Assembly: GCA_023391415.1 (NCBI GenBank)
Contig: JAEWAY010000012.1
Span: 310,001 to 374,000, forward strand
Origin: Bacteroidota bacterium
Lineage (GTDB): Bacteria; Bacteroidota; Bacteroidia; Cytophagales; Cytophagaceae
Direction: 5' to 3'
Length of the DNA: 64,000 nucleotides
Part shown: piece by piece, positions 20,059 through 29,518 of the stretch
Numbering within the stretch: position 1 is the stretch's first letter
Layout of the letters: the number at the start of each line of letters is the position of its first letter
Position numbers and translations under genes: made by a program
Notes under the pieces: generated by a model
What the model saw: the letters and a program-made list of their open reading frames with translations, nothing else
Database searches by the model: none
What the model was told of the DNA's origin: nothing

Positions 20059-20598
20059 CTATTCCATGTGTTTTTTAAACTCCTTTTCCACTTTTTCAGG
20101 ATTAAAAATCACCGGGGGTTGAGTGGCCTTGAAAAATAACGCGATCCAGGGTCGTTCTTCATCCAGTTGGGTATCCAGATAGTATGTCCTGATTCCATCA
20201 TCAAAAGCGATATAGCGCTTTTTAGGAAAATATACCTTTACACCTTTATCCTCTATATACGCGGCGGCTTTTTCCTGTAAGTAAAAATTCCGGTCCGACT
20301 CGGAATAAAAGCCTTCCTCTCCCTTTTCTTCAATAATATCGCTGATAATGGTCGTGTCCGGCATAGTGAATACCGCGGCGGGCGCGGATATATATGTTAT
20401 CTGCGAGGTATCCTCCGGAATAGAGGGCAGCAAAATCCCCTGTACCTTTTTGTCTACTACGGCTTCTTCCGTTTTCTCGGCGGTATCGGACTTTTCATAA
20501 CGCGCGTGATCCGTCTCGTCCGGCGCTTTCCGATCCTCCATACAACCTGCCAGTACAAGACACATGCCCGGCAGTAAAAGCATTCGCGTATATTTCAT
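20059..20598 (-). CDS. Lipoprotein of unknown function
   Basis: 179 residues with a lipobox (LVLAGC, Cys19 lipidated) followed by an acidic low-complexity linker (residues 22-55). The C-terminal part (about 95-179) contains AAYIEDKGVKVYFPKKRYIAF and a run of aromatic residues. I do not recognise a family. Single gene between the MerR gene (convergent) and the alpha/beta hydrolase gene (divergent). Confidence 0.7.
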   Translation of the reverse strand: MKYTRMLLLPGMCLVLAGCMEDRKAPDETDHARYEKSDTAEKTEEAVVDKKVQGILLPSIPEDTSQITYISAPAAVFTMPDTTIISDIIEEKGEEGFYSESDRNFYLQEKAAAYIEDKGVKVYFPKKRYIAFDDGIRTYYLDTQLDEERPWIALFFKATQPPVIFNPEKVEKEFKKHME

Positions 20599-20690
20599 CT
20601 TTCCAAGATATCAATCCCGTCAAACATTTCAAACAGTAACTATTTAAATACTTCGCTGGTTAACCTATTGTACCAACAACCTGTATTCTT

Positions 20691-21764
20691 ATGCGAAGCC
20701 GGATACGATTTTTTATCTTGTGGGTTGTCACTTCGCTATCATCCCTGACCTGCATGGCTCTGGAACCGCCGGATTCCCTGTGCCTATCGCTGCTCCGTTC
20801 ATTGCCGGACTTTCCGAACATGGCGAGCATATGCGGCGACAACATCTACTTTCAGCGTTCCGATTCCTTTAGAGACTCAAAGGAATCGCCTCTGTTTATA
20901 ATCGTTACTAACCGGGAACTGGTCCGGGGCAGACAGCGGCTGCACTATTCCGACAATTGCGCTCCGCGATTGTCTTATATAGCAGTCTATCGCCATGACG
21001 ACGAATACAGGCTCCAAACGCTTCCTGATCTTCAGGAAGCATTGCCGCTACTACCCGATACCAGAGAGACCTTATTGTATGTACATGGCTATGGACGGAC
21101 CTTTACCAATATCTTAAATGAAAGCGAGACGATCCGGCGGTTTTATAACGTCTCGCTGATTGTCTTTGACTGGCCAAGCAAGTATCCCGGAGTCTTCGAA
21201 TTGAAAAGCTACTTGTATTCAAAAGGTAACGTAGACCGTAGCATGCCCCTATTTTTAACTTTTTTAAAGGAATACGAGGATTGCCAAAAGATCTATCCTG
21301 ACTTTGGAGCGGACAAGACGACCATTCTCTTGCACAGTATGGGCAACGCGTTTCTGGAGAAAATGATACGAAAAAAGAAATATGATCCGATACACAAGCC
21401 GTTATTTGACGTAGCGTTGTTGAACGCTCCGGCAGTGAGAAAACGCGGCCACCGGAAATGGATAAAAGAGACGCGTCTCGCCAACCAGATTGTCGTACTC
21501 ACCAATCACAAAGATCCTACCTTGTATGGCGTATTCTGGCTAACACTGCGAAAACAATTGGGAAGATCCCGAGAGAATCAAGTCAGAGACGGGATCAGGT
21601 ATGTCAATCTGGGCAATATCGCCAAAGGGCACCACAACTATTTTATCAACCAGGATCTCATGCGCGTTCATCCATCCTTAAAAATATTGTACTTTAGCCT
21701 GATCTCCCATATCGAAAACGACAAACTGGAAGAATGCCGGCTCGCCGAGCAAGCCACTCATTAA
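20691..21764 (+). CDS. Secreted alpha/beta hydrolase (DUF900-like)
   Basis: 357 residues with a signal peptide (about 1-24). Oxyanion region LLYVHGYGRTFTNILNES near residue 125, nucleophile elbow LLHSMGNAFL with Ser near residue 215, and a late His in KGHHNYFINQDL. The overall layout resembles DUF900 esterase/lipase-like proteins. The substrate is unknown. Its TAA stop overlaps the TAA of the convergent FAD oxidoreductase gene in the palindrome TTAA, so there is no room for a terminator between this gene and the end of the pigment operon. Confidence 0.72.
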   Translation: MRSRIRFFILWVVTSLSSLTCMALEPPDSLCLSLLRSLPDFPNMASICGDNIYFQRSDSFRDSKESPLFIIVTNRELVRGRQRLHYSDNCAPRLSYIAVYRHDDEYRLQTLPDLQEALPLLPDTRETLLYVHGYGRTFTNILNESETIRRFYNVSLIVFDWPSKYPGVFELKSYLYSKGNVDRSMPLFLTFLKEYEDCQKIYPDFGADKTTILLHSMGNAFLEKMIRKKKYDPIHKPLFDVALLNAPAVRKRGHRKWIKETRLANQIVVLTNHKDPTLYGVFWLTLRKQLGRSRENQVRDGIRYVNLGNIAKGHHNYFINQDLMRVHPSLKILYFSLISHIENDKLEECRLAEQATH

Positions 21765-23284
21765 TTCGCCTCGCTGATACGGTTTACGATATACGAAGCG
21801 CCCAGTATTTCGCCCACAGTAAGGATCGCCCCTATCGTGACGCCAAGAATACCATGCATATGAATACTTTGGCCAGTCAGATACAAGTTCGGAATTCTCG
21901 TTCGTGAATTAATAAATGTTTTCATGGGTTCCTTATAGTCCTTGAGCAAGCCATACAATGCTCCCTCTCTGCATCCCAGGTAGTCGCGGTAAGTAAGCGG
22001 AGTAGACGCGGTATACGACTGAATGGCGTCCCGGATACCCGGAAAGCGTTTCCGCATTTCCTCAATAAGCAGTTCCGATTTTTCCCGTTTAAATCGCTCA
22101 TAGGATTCCCCCCGCGAATCGCTATCGCCAGGAATCGTCCTGAAAGTGCCTGCCCAGGAACGCACATCGTCAAAATCCATGTAAGACATGACGCTCATAT
22201 TTTCAAGAAATCCACCATCCGCGCCATGAGCGCTTGGAAAAACACAAAAATGTCCCGGCCAGTTGTCTTTATAGTTCGCATCTCTGATCAATACATCTTC
22301 CTTTTTTTTATAATAATACAGGTTATGATTGAACGAAGGCGTCTTCCGCTTCTTCATGACCACATTGAGCATAAAGGTGGAAATTGTATTGTCAAGGCCC
22401 GTGATCCTGTTTATATAAGATTTCCTCAAAACCCCGTCGGGTAGAAGGTCAAACGTGTTCACCGGATGCATATTGCTTATAAATAATTTTCCTTCGACAC
22501 GCTCTCCGCTTTTCAGTTCCGCCGCTTGAACCTGATTGTCAACGAGACGCAGCCTCACTACTTCCGCGTAATTTTTCAGTTCTCCTCCCAGCGATCGTAT
22601 TACTTTAATCATCTCCGAGGCGATCTGCGCGCCGCCCTTCCTGCATCTCCAGCTACTAGTGATGTAGGAGTTTACAATAAGCGCGTGCAAATACAGGGGG
22701 GTTTTACCCGCCTGACCCGCGTACAAGGGCGCGTTTCCCAGAAGCACCGACCTTAGCAGCGCGTTGCTCGTCAGCGCGTTGATATATTCTTCGAGGCTGG
22801 TGCCATAGTAGCGAGAGGTATTTTCCAGAAAATTTCCGTCATGCAATCGAAGATTATATAAAGGAAAAGCTTCGCATATGGCCTGCATATCCTTTACATA
22901 ACGGCGGAGATTCTCCCTTTCCTCAGGAAAATAGGCGGATAGGCGCTCCACGAAGTTCTCATGTCCTACCGCCTGTGGATATTCATTGGGGTCTCCGTCA
23001 AAACAAATACGATCGAAGCCCTCGGGGTCCAGAGGTTCCAGATCCAATTTGTCCATAATGCCAAAGTAGCGAAAGATACGGTAGAGGTTTTCTCCTTCTC
23101 CAAGACCGCCCAGATAATGCACTCCTGTATCAAATACCGTCTTGCCCCGGGAAAAAATCTGTAGGTTGCCTCCGTACTGCCTGTTTTTTTCCAAAACGCA
23201 AACTTTCATTCCCTCTCTCGCCAACATATTGGCGCAGGCAAGACCACCAAGGCCGCTACCCATAATTACTACGTCATACATCAT
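21761..23284 (-). CDS. NAD(P)/FAD-dependent oxidoreductase (phytoene desaturase-like)
   Basis: About 507 residues from ATG at 23284; the longer frame would use a TTG. The N-terminal Rossmann motif VVIMGSGLGGLACANMLARE binds FAD, and the C-terminal PNLYLTGQSIHMHGILGVTI is the second FAD-contact region of the carotenoid isomerase/desaturase-like family. It overlaps the end of the MMPL fusion gene and is the last gene of block B. In flexirubin loci such an enzyme is expected to oxidise or isomerise the polyene or the resorcinol ring; which of these is not known. The ATG at 23281 is an equally possible start. Confidence 0.85.
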   Translation of the reverse strand: MMYDVVIMGSGLGGLACANMLAREGMKVCVLEKNRQYGGNLQIFSRGKTVFDTGVHYLGGLGEGENLYRIFRYFGIMDKLDLEPLDPEGFDRICFDGDPNEYPQAVGHENFVERLSAYFPEERENLRRYVKDMQAICEAFPLYNLRLHDGNFLENTSRYYGTSLEEYINALTSNALLRSVLLGNAPLYAGQAGKTPLYLHALIVNSYITSSWRCRKGGAQIASEMIKVIRSLGGELKNYAEVVRLRLVDNQVQAAELKSGERVEGKLFISNMHPVNTFDLLPDGVLRKSYINRITGLDNTISTFMLNVVMKKRKTPSFNHNLYYYKKKEDVLIRDANYKDNWPGHFCVFPSAHGADGGFLENMSVMSYMDFDDVRSWAGTFRTIPGDSDSRGESYERFKREKSELLIEEMRKRFPGIRDAIQSYTASTPLTYRDYLGCREGALYGLLKDYKEPMKTFINSRTRIPNLYLTGQSIHMHGILGVTIGAILTVGEILGASYIVNRISEAN

Positions 23285-26200
23285 CGTCAATTCTGAATTC
23301 CTTGCGCGCTAAAAAAAGACTATTGGAAGTCACGCTTCCCTTATCCACCACTTCAAAATAAAGCCCTGACTCCCTGCAAATAGCCTCCAGATCCTTGCCT
23401 GATAAAAAAGCCAGTCCGCTATCGGCTTTGTTAAAACGCGTTACTTTTGTACTAAAAAACTCCGTGAGGCGGGTTCTCCAATGCCTGTCCGAATAATCGG
23501 AATCGCCTTCACGAACCAACAGTATTCCTCCGGGTCTGAGCCGCGAAGCGCACTGCTTCAATACCGTCTTCTGTTCCTCTATCGACAAATAATGCAATAC
23601 GTCGCTCAACACATAAGCGTCGGCCTCAGGGATCTCATACCGGGTAATGTCCGTCGTGTCAAAGCGCGCGTTGGCTGGTTTTCCATAAGCGTTGGAGGCG
23701 ACTCTTATCTTATCCTGATCATAGTCCAGCCCCAGTATCTCTCTTTTTCCGCTTCGCATGGCGAGCATTTGAGACATGAAGCCATAGCCACAACCTATAT
23801 CGAGGATCTTTCCGGTCGCGGGCAATAAACGGTCGTACAACGCGTAGTTCTTTTCGAGGCGCAACTTCACGCGACAATACCATTCCAATACCGGACCTTT
23901 ATAAATATAATTGCTAATCAACCTGTTTTTCAGATATTCCGGTGTTTCGACCTCCTCTTTCAGCTTTTCATACGCGTGGGCTACATATTTCCGAATGGCT
24001 TTGGACTTTTCCTGATAAGTAACGCCAAACCGATCGTCATCCGGCGCGATTCTTGGCAGAAAGCGGAAGGTGACTTTCGTATTGTTGACCATAAGATCGC
24101 GTTTAGCGATGGTCTCTCCCGCTCCATGAATCAGTATTGGGAGAAGATCCACCTTCAGTTTTTCAGCCAGATAAAAAGCGCCTTTGTGAAACCGATGAAT
24201 CTTTCCGTCATTGGAACGGGTTCCCTCCGGGAAAATCACAATGGAAAAGCCCTGTCGCAGCTTTTCTTTGATCAGGTCAATATTGGATTCGATCCCTTCA
24301 AAGGCGGGCACGGAATCCGCGTAACGCACCAATGGCCCGACAATGGGCGAATTCCAGACCCATTGATTGGTCATCAATATCAGCCTGGGTGATACCGCCA
24401 GCATCATGAGGATGTCGAGAAAAGACTGGTGGTTGCTGATGATGATGGCTGGTCGCTCAAAGTTTTCATCGCCCTGATCCAGGAGACGCAGACGTTCGCG
24501 GGGCGCGGCCCAAACCAGCAGCCTGGCGAAACTGGTCAGCAACCGGTGATAGAAGCTTTTTTTCGACGCGTATCGGATCGGAATAAGGGGAAGGATCAAC
24601 GTCGCCAGTATGGTCAGAATAATACTTCCAGTAATAAAGATTGTATAGACCCAAAGAGAGACCAGTAAACTTTCAGCGGTAACCGGAGACAGCCCTTTTT
24701 TTGTCCTGTCGGAAATCAGCAGGCGAAAAAGTAAAGGTTGGAGGGTAAAACTGATGGTTATGACTGAGCACATGCCAATAATCGACAAGAAAGCTACAGA
24801 GCGCAACGCGGGATGCTCCGCGAAAATAAGCGCTCCAATCCCCGTAATCGAGGTAAAAGCGGAAAGAAAAATGGATGTCTTGTACGAAGCCAGGTGCTTG
24901 ATCCCTTTAGTGTACTCGTCCATCAGCCCGCTCATGATAAAAATACTGTAATCGATACCTAAGCCCAGAATAAACGTCGAGATGATAATATTGATGATAT
25001 TGAACTTGACATCCAGTACGCCCATGAGGCCGAGCGTCCACAACCAGCTCAGAATCATAGGAACAAAAGCGATGATTCCAAGCTCTATACGTCCATAGGA
25101 TAGTACAAGGACAAGAAATACCAGGCCCAGCGACAAGACTTCCAGTGTATTAAAATCGTCGCGCATAAGCTCTACAAACCGGGATGTCATATACTGGCGG
25201 TCGAGAATGGTAACATTATCATCTTCATGGATATATTCCCGCACAAGATCTTTCTTGTCCTCATCCACTTTTAACAAGGAAGAAAGCGTGGTCATACCGG
25301 AGCGTCCGGAAAGATACTCGTCAAAGAAAAGTCTTTTCATTTCTCCCAGTTCCTTAATTTCCAAAGGCTTGTACTCATGGTCGAGAGAATGGAAAAATGT
25401 GGCGAAAGCCTGAGGGGAAAATTTATAATCCGCTCCATACTTTAACAGGTACTTCCGGACAGTATCCTGGCGCTCCGGAGTCCAGAACTGATTCCAGCGA
25501 TCGATCCGTCGCCACTGAGCGCGTTGGCTTATCAGGAAGTCGTTTACTCCGGCAACACTACGGACTACGCCATCTTCTTTCATTCTTTCAAGTCCCGCGA
25601 CAATTTTTTCGTTCGCTTCCAGTGTTTCTTCCAGCGAATGTCCCGAAGCGACGACATACAAGGACTTACGCGCGATATTACTGATTTTATAGAGGCTTTT
25701 TTCGGCTTCGTACAGTTTCTCGGAAACATAGTTCATCTTCATCATGTCCGTCTCAAACGTTACCTTGTCCAGAGAAAAAAGAGAAACCAGTGTAATAAGG
25801 ACAATGATAAAAATCAGTCCCCGATTTCGGTCATATCTATATGATGTAAAACGTTCGATCAAGGTGATACTGGAGCCCGGTCCCTGTTCTTTCCGGCGAG
25901 TCTTTTTAAGAAAATGCGGCAATATGACCATGCCGGCCAACAACGCGCTGATGACGCTGATAGCGGCGAACAGCCCCAGATCTTTCAACGCGTCGGACTT
26001 GACAAACATGAGACAGAGAAAGGAGCTGGCCGTGATAACACCACTTAATGTCAATGGCAATGGCAAGTCTTTCAGTACTGTCCGGACAGACCCCGTATTG
26101 CGGAAATGGGTGAAAATATGTAAGGAATAATCTACCGTAATGCCAAGAAGTACAGACCCCATGCCCAGCGCGATCGCGGAAACCTCGGGTTTTAGAAAAT

Positions 26201-27146
26201 ACAGAAGCGCCAGGGAAACAATACCTCCGATCACTACTGGTAAAAAGATAATCAGAACCACCGCGGCCCGTTTGAAAAATAGTCCCATAAAAACGACCAG
26301 TACACTCACCGCCAGTGAGATGGTAACCATCAAGTCCGATTTTATCCGCTCGGCGTTGCCCGCCGCCATGGCCGCCGCTCCAAAATACCGCGCTGTTATC
26401 TGGTTGTTGAAAGTCTGCCCAACCGCGGCGAAAGCGCTGTCCATCTTCTGGATCATTATGGAATTGATACCCGTTTCGTTGGGCGGGTTGGTGGGAACGA
26501 TAAACAGCAGAAGATTCTTATGGTCTTTGGTCAGAATATGACTGTCGTATAAGTCAAAATTGTCCTCTACTTCGAGATTTTTGAGCTTTTTCAGCACGTT
26601 GCCGCTGATCCCCAAGGGGTCCTGGACAATCATATTTTTCGTCACCAGGCTGGTAGGAGAAATCAGCGACTTGTAGTTGTTTTCCAACTGCCGCCGAAGG
26701 TTGTCAGGCCGCAGCAGGGTATCCAGCCGTTCATAGTCCTCTTCCGTCAAAAAAACGGGCAGATGCTTATTGACAGACATAAAGATATCCATCATCGCGT
26801 GATCCGAAACCTTATCCCGGATTTGCTCGATATACTCCGGCTCCAAAGGCCTCAACGCGTCGGAAAGGCGATCGGCGAAAGTGACCAGCAGATCCGGATC
26901 GGCAACAGCGAGGGTATCGCTCAAATAAATATTGACCACCAGCTTGTCCGAAAAGCGTGAGTTCTGAATGATCTGGTTCATCTTTTCAATCTTCGGATCT
27001 CTTGGCATCATCGCGGAGATGTCCTCTTTCAGCTTCAGTCTGGAAGCGAAGAAAAGCGCGATGACGAGCACCACGGCGATAAATATGAAAAAAGATGTAC
27101 GCCTTCCGGAAGTAAACTCGAAAAGTCTGATCAACAGGTTACTCAT
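23274..27146 (-). CDS. Trifunctional MMPL transporter / PlsC-type acyltransferase / SAM methyltransferase
   Basis: 1290 residues, three fused modules. Residues about 1-860: an RND/MMPL exporter with two repeats of one plus five membrane helices and large extracytoplasmic loops (GMGSVLLGITVDYSLHIF and FILGLGIDYSIFIMSGL are the paired transmembrane motifs). Residues about 890-1060: a lysophospholipid acyltransferase-like domain with the HX4D motif NHQSFLD near 904 and FPEGTRSND near 975. Residues about 1080-1290: a class I methyltransferase with ILDIGCGYGFMSQ near 1117. The same trifunctional fusion is known from other Bacteroidota pigment loci. It may acylate or methylate the pigment at the inner membrane and export it; coupling of the steps is inference. 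Confidence 0.93.
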   Translation of the reverse strand: MSNLLIRLFEFTSGRRTSFFIFIAVVLVIALFFASRLKLKEDISAMMPRDPKIEKMNQIIQNSRFSDKLVVNIYLSDTLAVADPDLLVTFADRLSDALRPLEPEYIEQIRDKVSDHAMMDIFMSVNKHLPVFLTEEDYERLDTLLRPDNLRRQLENNYKSLISPTSLVTKNMIVQDPLGISGNVLKKLKNLEVEDNFDLYDSHILTKDHKNLLLFIVPTNPPNETGINSIMIQKMDSAFAAVGQTFNNQITARYFGAAAMAAGNAERIKSDLMVTISLAVSVLVVFMGLFFKRAAVVLIIFLPVVIGGIVSLALLYFLKPEVSAIALGMGSVLLGITVDYSLHIFTHFRNTGSVRTVLKDLPLPLTLSGVITASSFLCLMFVKSDALKDLGLFAAISVISALLAGMVILPHFLKKTRRKEQGPGSSITLIERFTSYRYDRNRGLIFIIVLITLVSLFSLDKVTFETDMMKMNYVSEKLYEAEKSLYKISNIARKSLYVVASGHSLEETLEANEKIVAGLERMKEDGVVRSVAGVNDFLISQRAQWRRIDRWNQFWTPERQDTVRKYLLKYGADYKFSPQAFATFFHSLDHEYKPLEIKELGEMKRLFFDEYLSGRSGMTTLSSLLKVDEDKKDLVREYIHEDDNVTILDRQYMTSRFVELMRDDFNTLEVLSLGLVFLVLVLSYGRIELGIIAFVPMILSWLWTLGLMGVLDVKFNIINIIISTFILGLGIDYSIFIMSGLMDEYTKGIKHLASYKTSIFLSAFTSITGIGALIFAEHPALRSVAFLSIIGMCSVITISFTLQPLLFRLLISDRTKKGLSPVTAESLLVSLWVYTIFITGSIILTILATLILPLIPIRYASKKSFYHRLLTSFARLLVWAAPRERLRLLDQGDENFERPAIIISNHQSFLDILMMLAVSPRLILMTNQWVWNSPIVGPLVRYADSVPAFEGIESNIDLIKEKLRQGFSIVIFPEGTRSNDGKIHRFHKGAFYLAEKLKVDLLPILIHGAGETIAKRDLMVNNTKVTFRFLPRIAPDDDRFGVTYQEKSKAIRKYVAHAYEKLKEEVETPEYLKNRLISNYIYKGPVLEWYCRVKLRLEKNYALYDRLLPATGKILDIGCGYGFMSQMLAMRSGKREILGLDYDQDKIRVASNAYGKPANARFDTTDITRYEIPEADAYVLSDVLHYLSIEEQKTVLKQCASRLRPGGILLVREGDSDYSDRHWRTRLTEFFSTKVTRFNKADSGLAFLSGKDLEAICRESGLYFEVVDKGSVTSNSLFLARKEFRIDDDV

Positions 27147-27161
27147 ATTCTACAATAAGAC

Positions 27162-28355
27162 TCAGATGGAGGACTTGGATATTTTAGCGGACGCGTATGA
27201 TTTAAGTACAAGAAAGCTGGATATGCCGGCAACTAGTCCGGCTACAAGCGCGAATACGACCGCTCCGATCAAATACTGGGTCATTTCATTATGAAAGCTT
27301 TGAAGCGTCAGTTCACTCGTAAATGCGAAGTTGGCGTCCCGGCCCATGACGAATCCTCCTGTATAATGACTTAAAAATAAAATGATGGGAATCATGGGTG
27401 GAATACTGACATGGGCGGCCATGACAAACAGGACCTTATTGAGTTTCAGCAAGTGACTAAGGGCGATTCCTACGATAAGCTGAAAACCCCATATGGGGAC
27501 GATACCCATAAAAACGCCGAAGGCGATGGAAGCGACCTTGTTCAGATCAGATTCCTCAGGTTTGATCAGGTAGGTATTCAGCGTGTTTCTAATGTTTTTT
27601 TTTTGAAATAACCGAAGGAAATTCCGGGGTTTGATGTACAATAGCGTTACCATAACCAATACCGTATTCAGTACACTGACCCTGGAAAAGTCTCTGAATG
27701 GCCTGAAATGTGAAATACGACTTTCTCTGGGCGCGTAAAACACCTTGACCGGAACGGACAAGACAGGAACGCCATCCCACGCGGCTCTGACGAGCGCCTC
27801 TATCTCAAACTCGTATTTGTTGGTAAACCAGCGAAAGTCCTTCAAGCGGATTACCGGATAAAGTCTATAGCCAGACTGGGTATCCGGCAAATCGATTCCG
27901 GTTTCGAACCGGAACCAGAAATTACTAAACTTATTGCCAAAATTACTTTTTCCGGGTACGGAAGCCTGATCCATGTTCCGCGCTCCCACGATGATCGAAT
28001 CGGGATTCTCCTCTACTTTATCCAGAAAAACGCTTAAGTCTTCCGGATAATGCTGCCCATCGCTGTCAATGGTGATAGCGTAGCGATAACCCGCGTCTAC
28101 CGCCGCCCTGAATCCGGTTTGCAACGCTACGCCTTTTCCCCTGTTGACGGGATGCCGCAGGACCTGTATCCCCTCCATCGCGTCGAGAATAGCTCGGGAA
28201 TCATCCGAGCAACCATCATCGACCACGATAATATTGTTGGTGTACGCGGACACTCCTTCTATGACGGACCGGATGGTACCGGCATTGTTGTATGTCGGAA
28301 TAATCACGCAAACGCTTAACTGATCAAAACGATTAAGAGAGTCTCGCTCACTCAT
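27162..28355 (-). CDS. GT2 glycosyltransferase fused to DUF2062 membrane domain
   Basis: 397 residues. Residues 12-240 form a family 2 glycosyltransferase (VCVIIPTYNNAGTI, VVDDGCSDDS, TIDSDGQHYPEDL with the DxD metal site). Residues about 260-395 form a DUF2062 domain with about three hydrophobic segments. The GT part resembles polyprenyl-phosphate mannosyl/glucosyltransferases. Its place inside block B is typical of flexirubin loci even though flexirubins are not described as glycosides, so it may use a different acceptor. It sits 15 bases upstream of the MMPL fusion gene. Confidence 0.88.
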   Translation of the reverse strand: MSERDSLNRFDQLSVCVIIPTYNNAGTIRSVIEGVSAYTNNIIVVDDGCSDDSRAILDAMEGIQVLRHPVNRGKGVALQTGFRAAVDAGYRYAITIDSDGQHYPEDLSVFLDKVEENPDSIIVGARNMDQASVPGKSNFGNKFSNFWFRFETGIDLPDTQSGYRLYPVIRLKDFRWFTNKYEFEIEALVRAAWDGVPVLSVPVKVFYAPRESRISHFRPFRDFSRVSVLNTVLVMVTLLYIKPRNFLRLFQKKNIRNTLNTYLIKPEESDLNKVASIAFGVFMGIVPIWGFQLIVGIALSHLLKLNKVLFVMAAHVSIPPMIPIILFLSHYTGGFVMGRDANFAFTSELTLQSFHNEMTQYLIGAVVFALVAGLVAGISSFLVLKSYASAKISKSSI

Positions 28356-28401
28356 AACGCGGCAACAGGTCTAATATTTCTTAAATTAACGATACAATCT
28401 T

Positions 28402-28782
28402 TTATTTCGTCCCAAGTTCCCTGAAAGATCCCGCGAATTTCAGAAACACGGTTTCCTGATTACGAATAGTGCTCTTCAATTTCACCTCTCCTCCGGCTTC
28501 CCGCGTAATCTCATGTATAAACCGCACCTTCCTGTTTTCATCCGGATTAAGGATGTTCATAAATTTTATATTACTGCTTTCCGCCAGGATAAATTCCTTA
28601 TTTCTGGCTACCTGCAAAATTTCCTTTATCATCTGCATCATGCAAACTCCTGGCACAACAGGGTTTTCAGGAAAATGTCCATTAAATATCCTGTGCTCCG
28701 GATTGAGAGTCACCTCGGCCGAAACGCCATTTTCAGTTTGAGTCAAAACATCCAGTATATAAAAATCATCCAACAAGGCCAT
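28402..28782 (-). CDS. 3-hydroxyacyl-ACP dehydratase-like hotdog protein
   Basis: 126 residues. The FabZ signature is clear: HRIFNGHFPENPVVPGVCMMQMI (only part shown by family rule: GHFPENPVVPGV), with the catalytic His in GHFP; the usual second-helix acidic residue (Glu/Asp) is replaced by Gln (CMMQMI). It probably removes water during aryl polyene elongation, or acts as the non-catalytic partner of the hotdog protein at 39046. Between the lipoprotein gene and the GT2 gene in block B. Confidence 0.8.
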   Translation of the reverse strand: MALLDDFYILDVLTQTENGVSAEVTLNPEHRIFNGHFPENPVVPGVCMMQMIKEILQVARNKEFILAESSNIKFMNILNPDENRKVRFIHEITREAGGEVKLKSTIRNQETVFLKFAGSFRELGTK

Positions 28783-28876
28783 AAATTCATCTGATTAATT
28801 TCCTGAAGCGCTAGCCCGCAAAGGTAGCAATACTACCACTGCTTTCAAAACAGGATAAGGATTTTAGAGAACCCTT

Positions 28877-29518
28877 CTACCGTTTTAACAAATCCAGACG
28901 CATCTTGAGATCAAGGTTCGCGTGATCGATATGAATTTCCGAAGGACAAGGCTCTCCCCGATAAACATATTTTATAACGCGCTTATCTTTTCCTTTCGGA
29001 CTCAGACTTTCCAGGCTGACAGGGGTTCGAGAATCCGGATCTATTGAAATTCGCCAAAGCTCATCGTCCCTTTTCATCAAGTACCTGACCAATCCCTCCA
29101 CTGCGGAAACTTTCACTTTTTGATCGCGGACATCGCGAAACAGCATCATGGAAAAATCCTTTTCTAAAAGACGGATAACAGGCTTCTTGTTCAATTTGTC
29201 GAAACAATAATGAACCAGAAACTTGTCTTCCCTAAACTCGAAGTCGAACAGCTTCATACCCATTTCCGTGGTAAAGACCAGCCTGTAGTCATCGGAGTCC
29301 GATGACTTTATGATCAACAACCCCGAAATATAACGTCCATAGGCGTCCACCCCGGTTTTATAAATGAGCGTAGTATCGGAAGGCACCGGCGTTCGCCATT
29401 CATTTCCGGTCAGCGCACGCTCCGGATCCCGGGTTTCCGAATAAAGCTTTTTCCCACAGGAAACTCCCGCTATCAGCAAAGCGACGAGTAAGAAACTAAC
29501 GAATGGTAAATTTCTCAT
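28877..29518 (-). CDS. Lipoprotein of flexirubin locus, unknown function
   Basis: 213 residues with a lipobox (LLIAGVSCGKK, lipidated Cys22). The rest is predicted mostly beta (TTLIYKTGVDAYGRYISGLL, DDYRLVFTTEMGMKLFDFEF), which resembles LolA/LolB-type half-barrels that bind lipids. It overlaps the LolA-like gene by 23 bases, so the two are probably made together; a LolB-like receptor partnering the LolA-like carrier is a reasonable inference. No catalytic residues are seen. Confidence 0.65.
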   Translation of the reverse strand: MRNLPFVSFLLVALLIAGVSCGKKLYSETRDPERALTGNEWRTPVPSDTTLIYKTGVDAYGRYISGLLIIKSSDSDDYRLVFTTEMGMKLFDFEFREDKFLVHYCFDKLNKKPVIRLLEKDFSMMLFRDVRDQKVKVSAVEGLVRYLMKRDDELWRISIDPDSRTPVSLESLSPKGKDKRVIKYVYRGEPCPSEIHIDHANLDLKMRLDLLKR

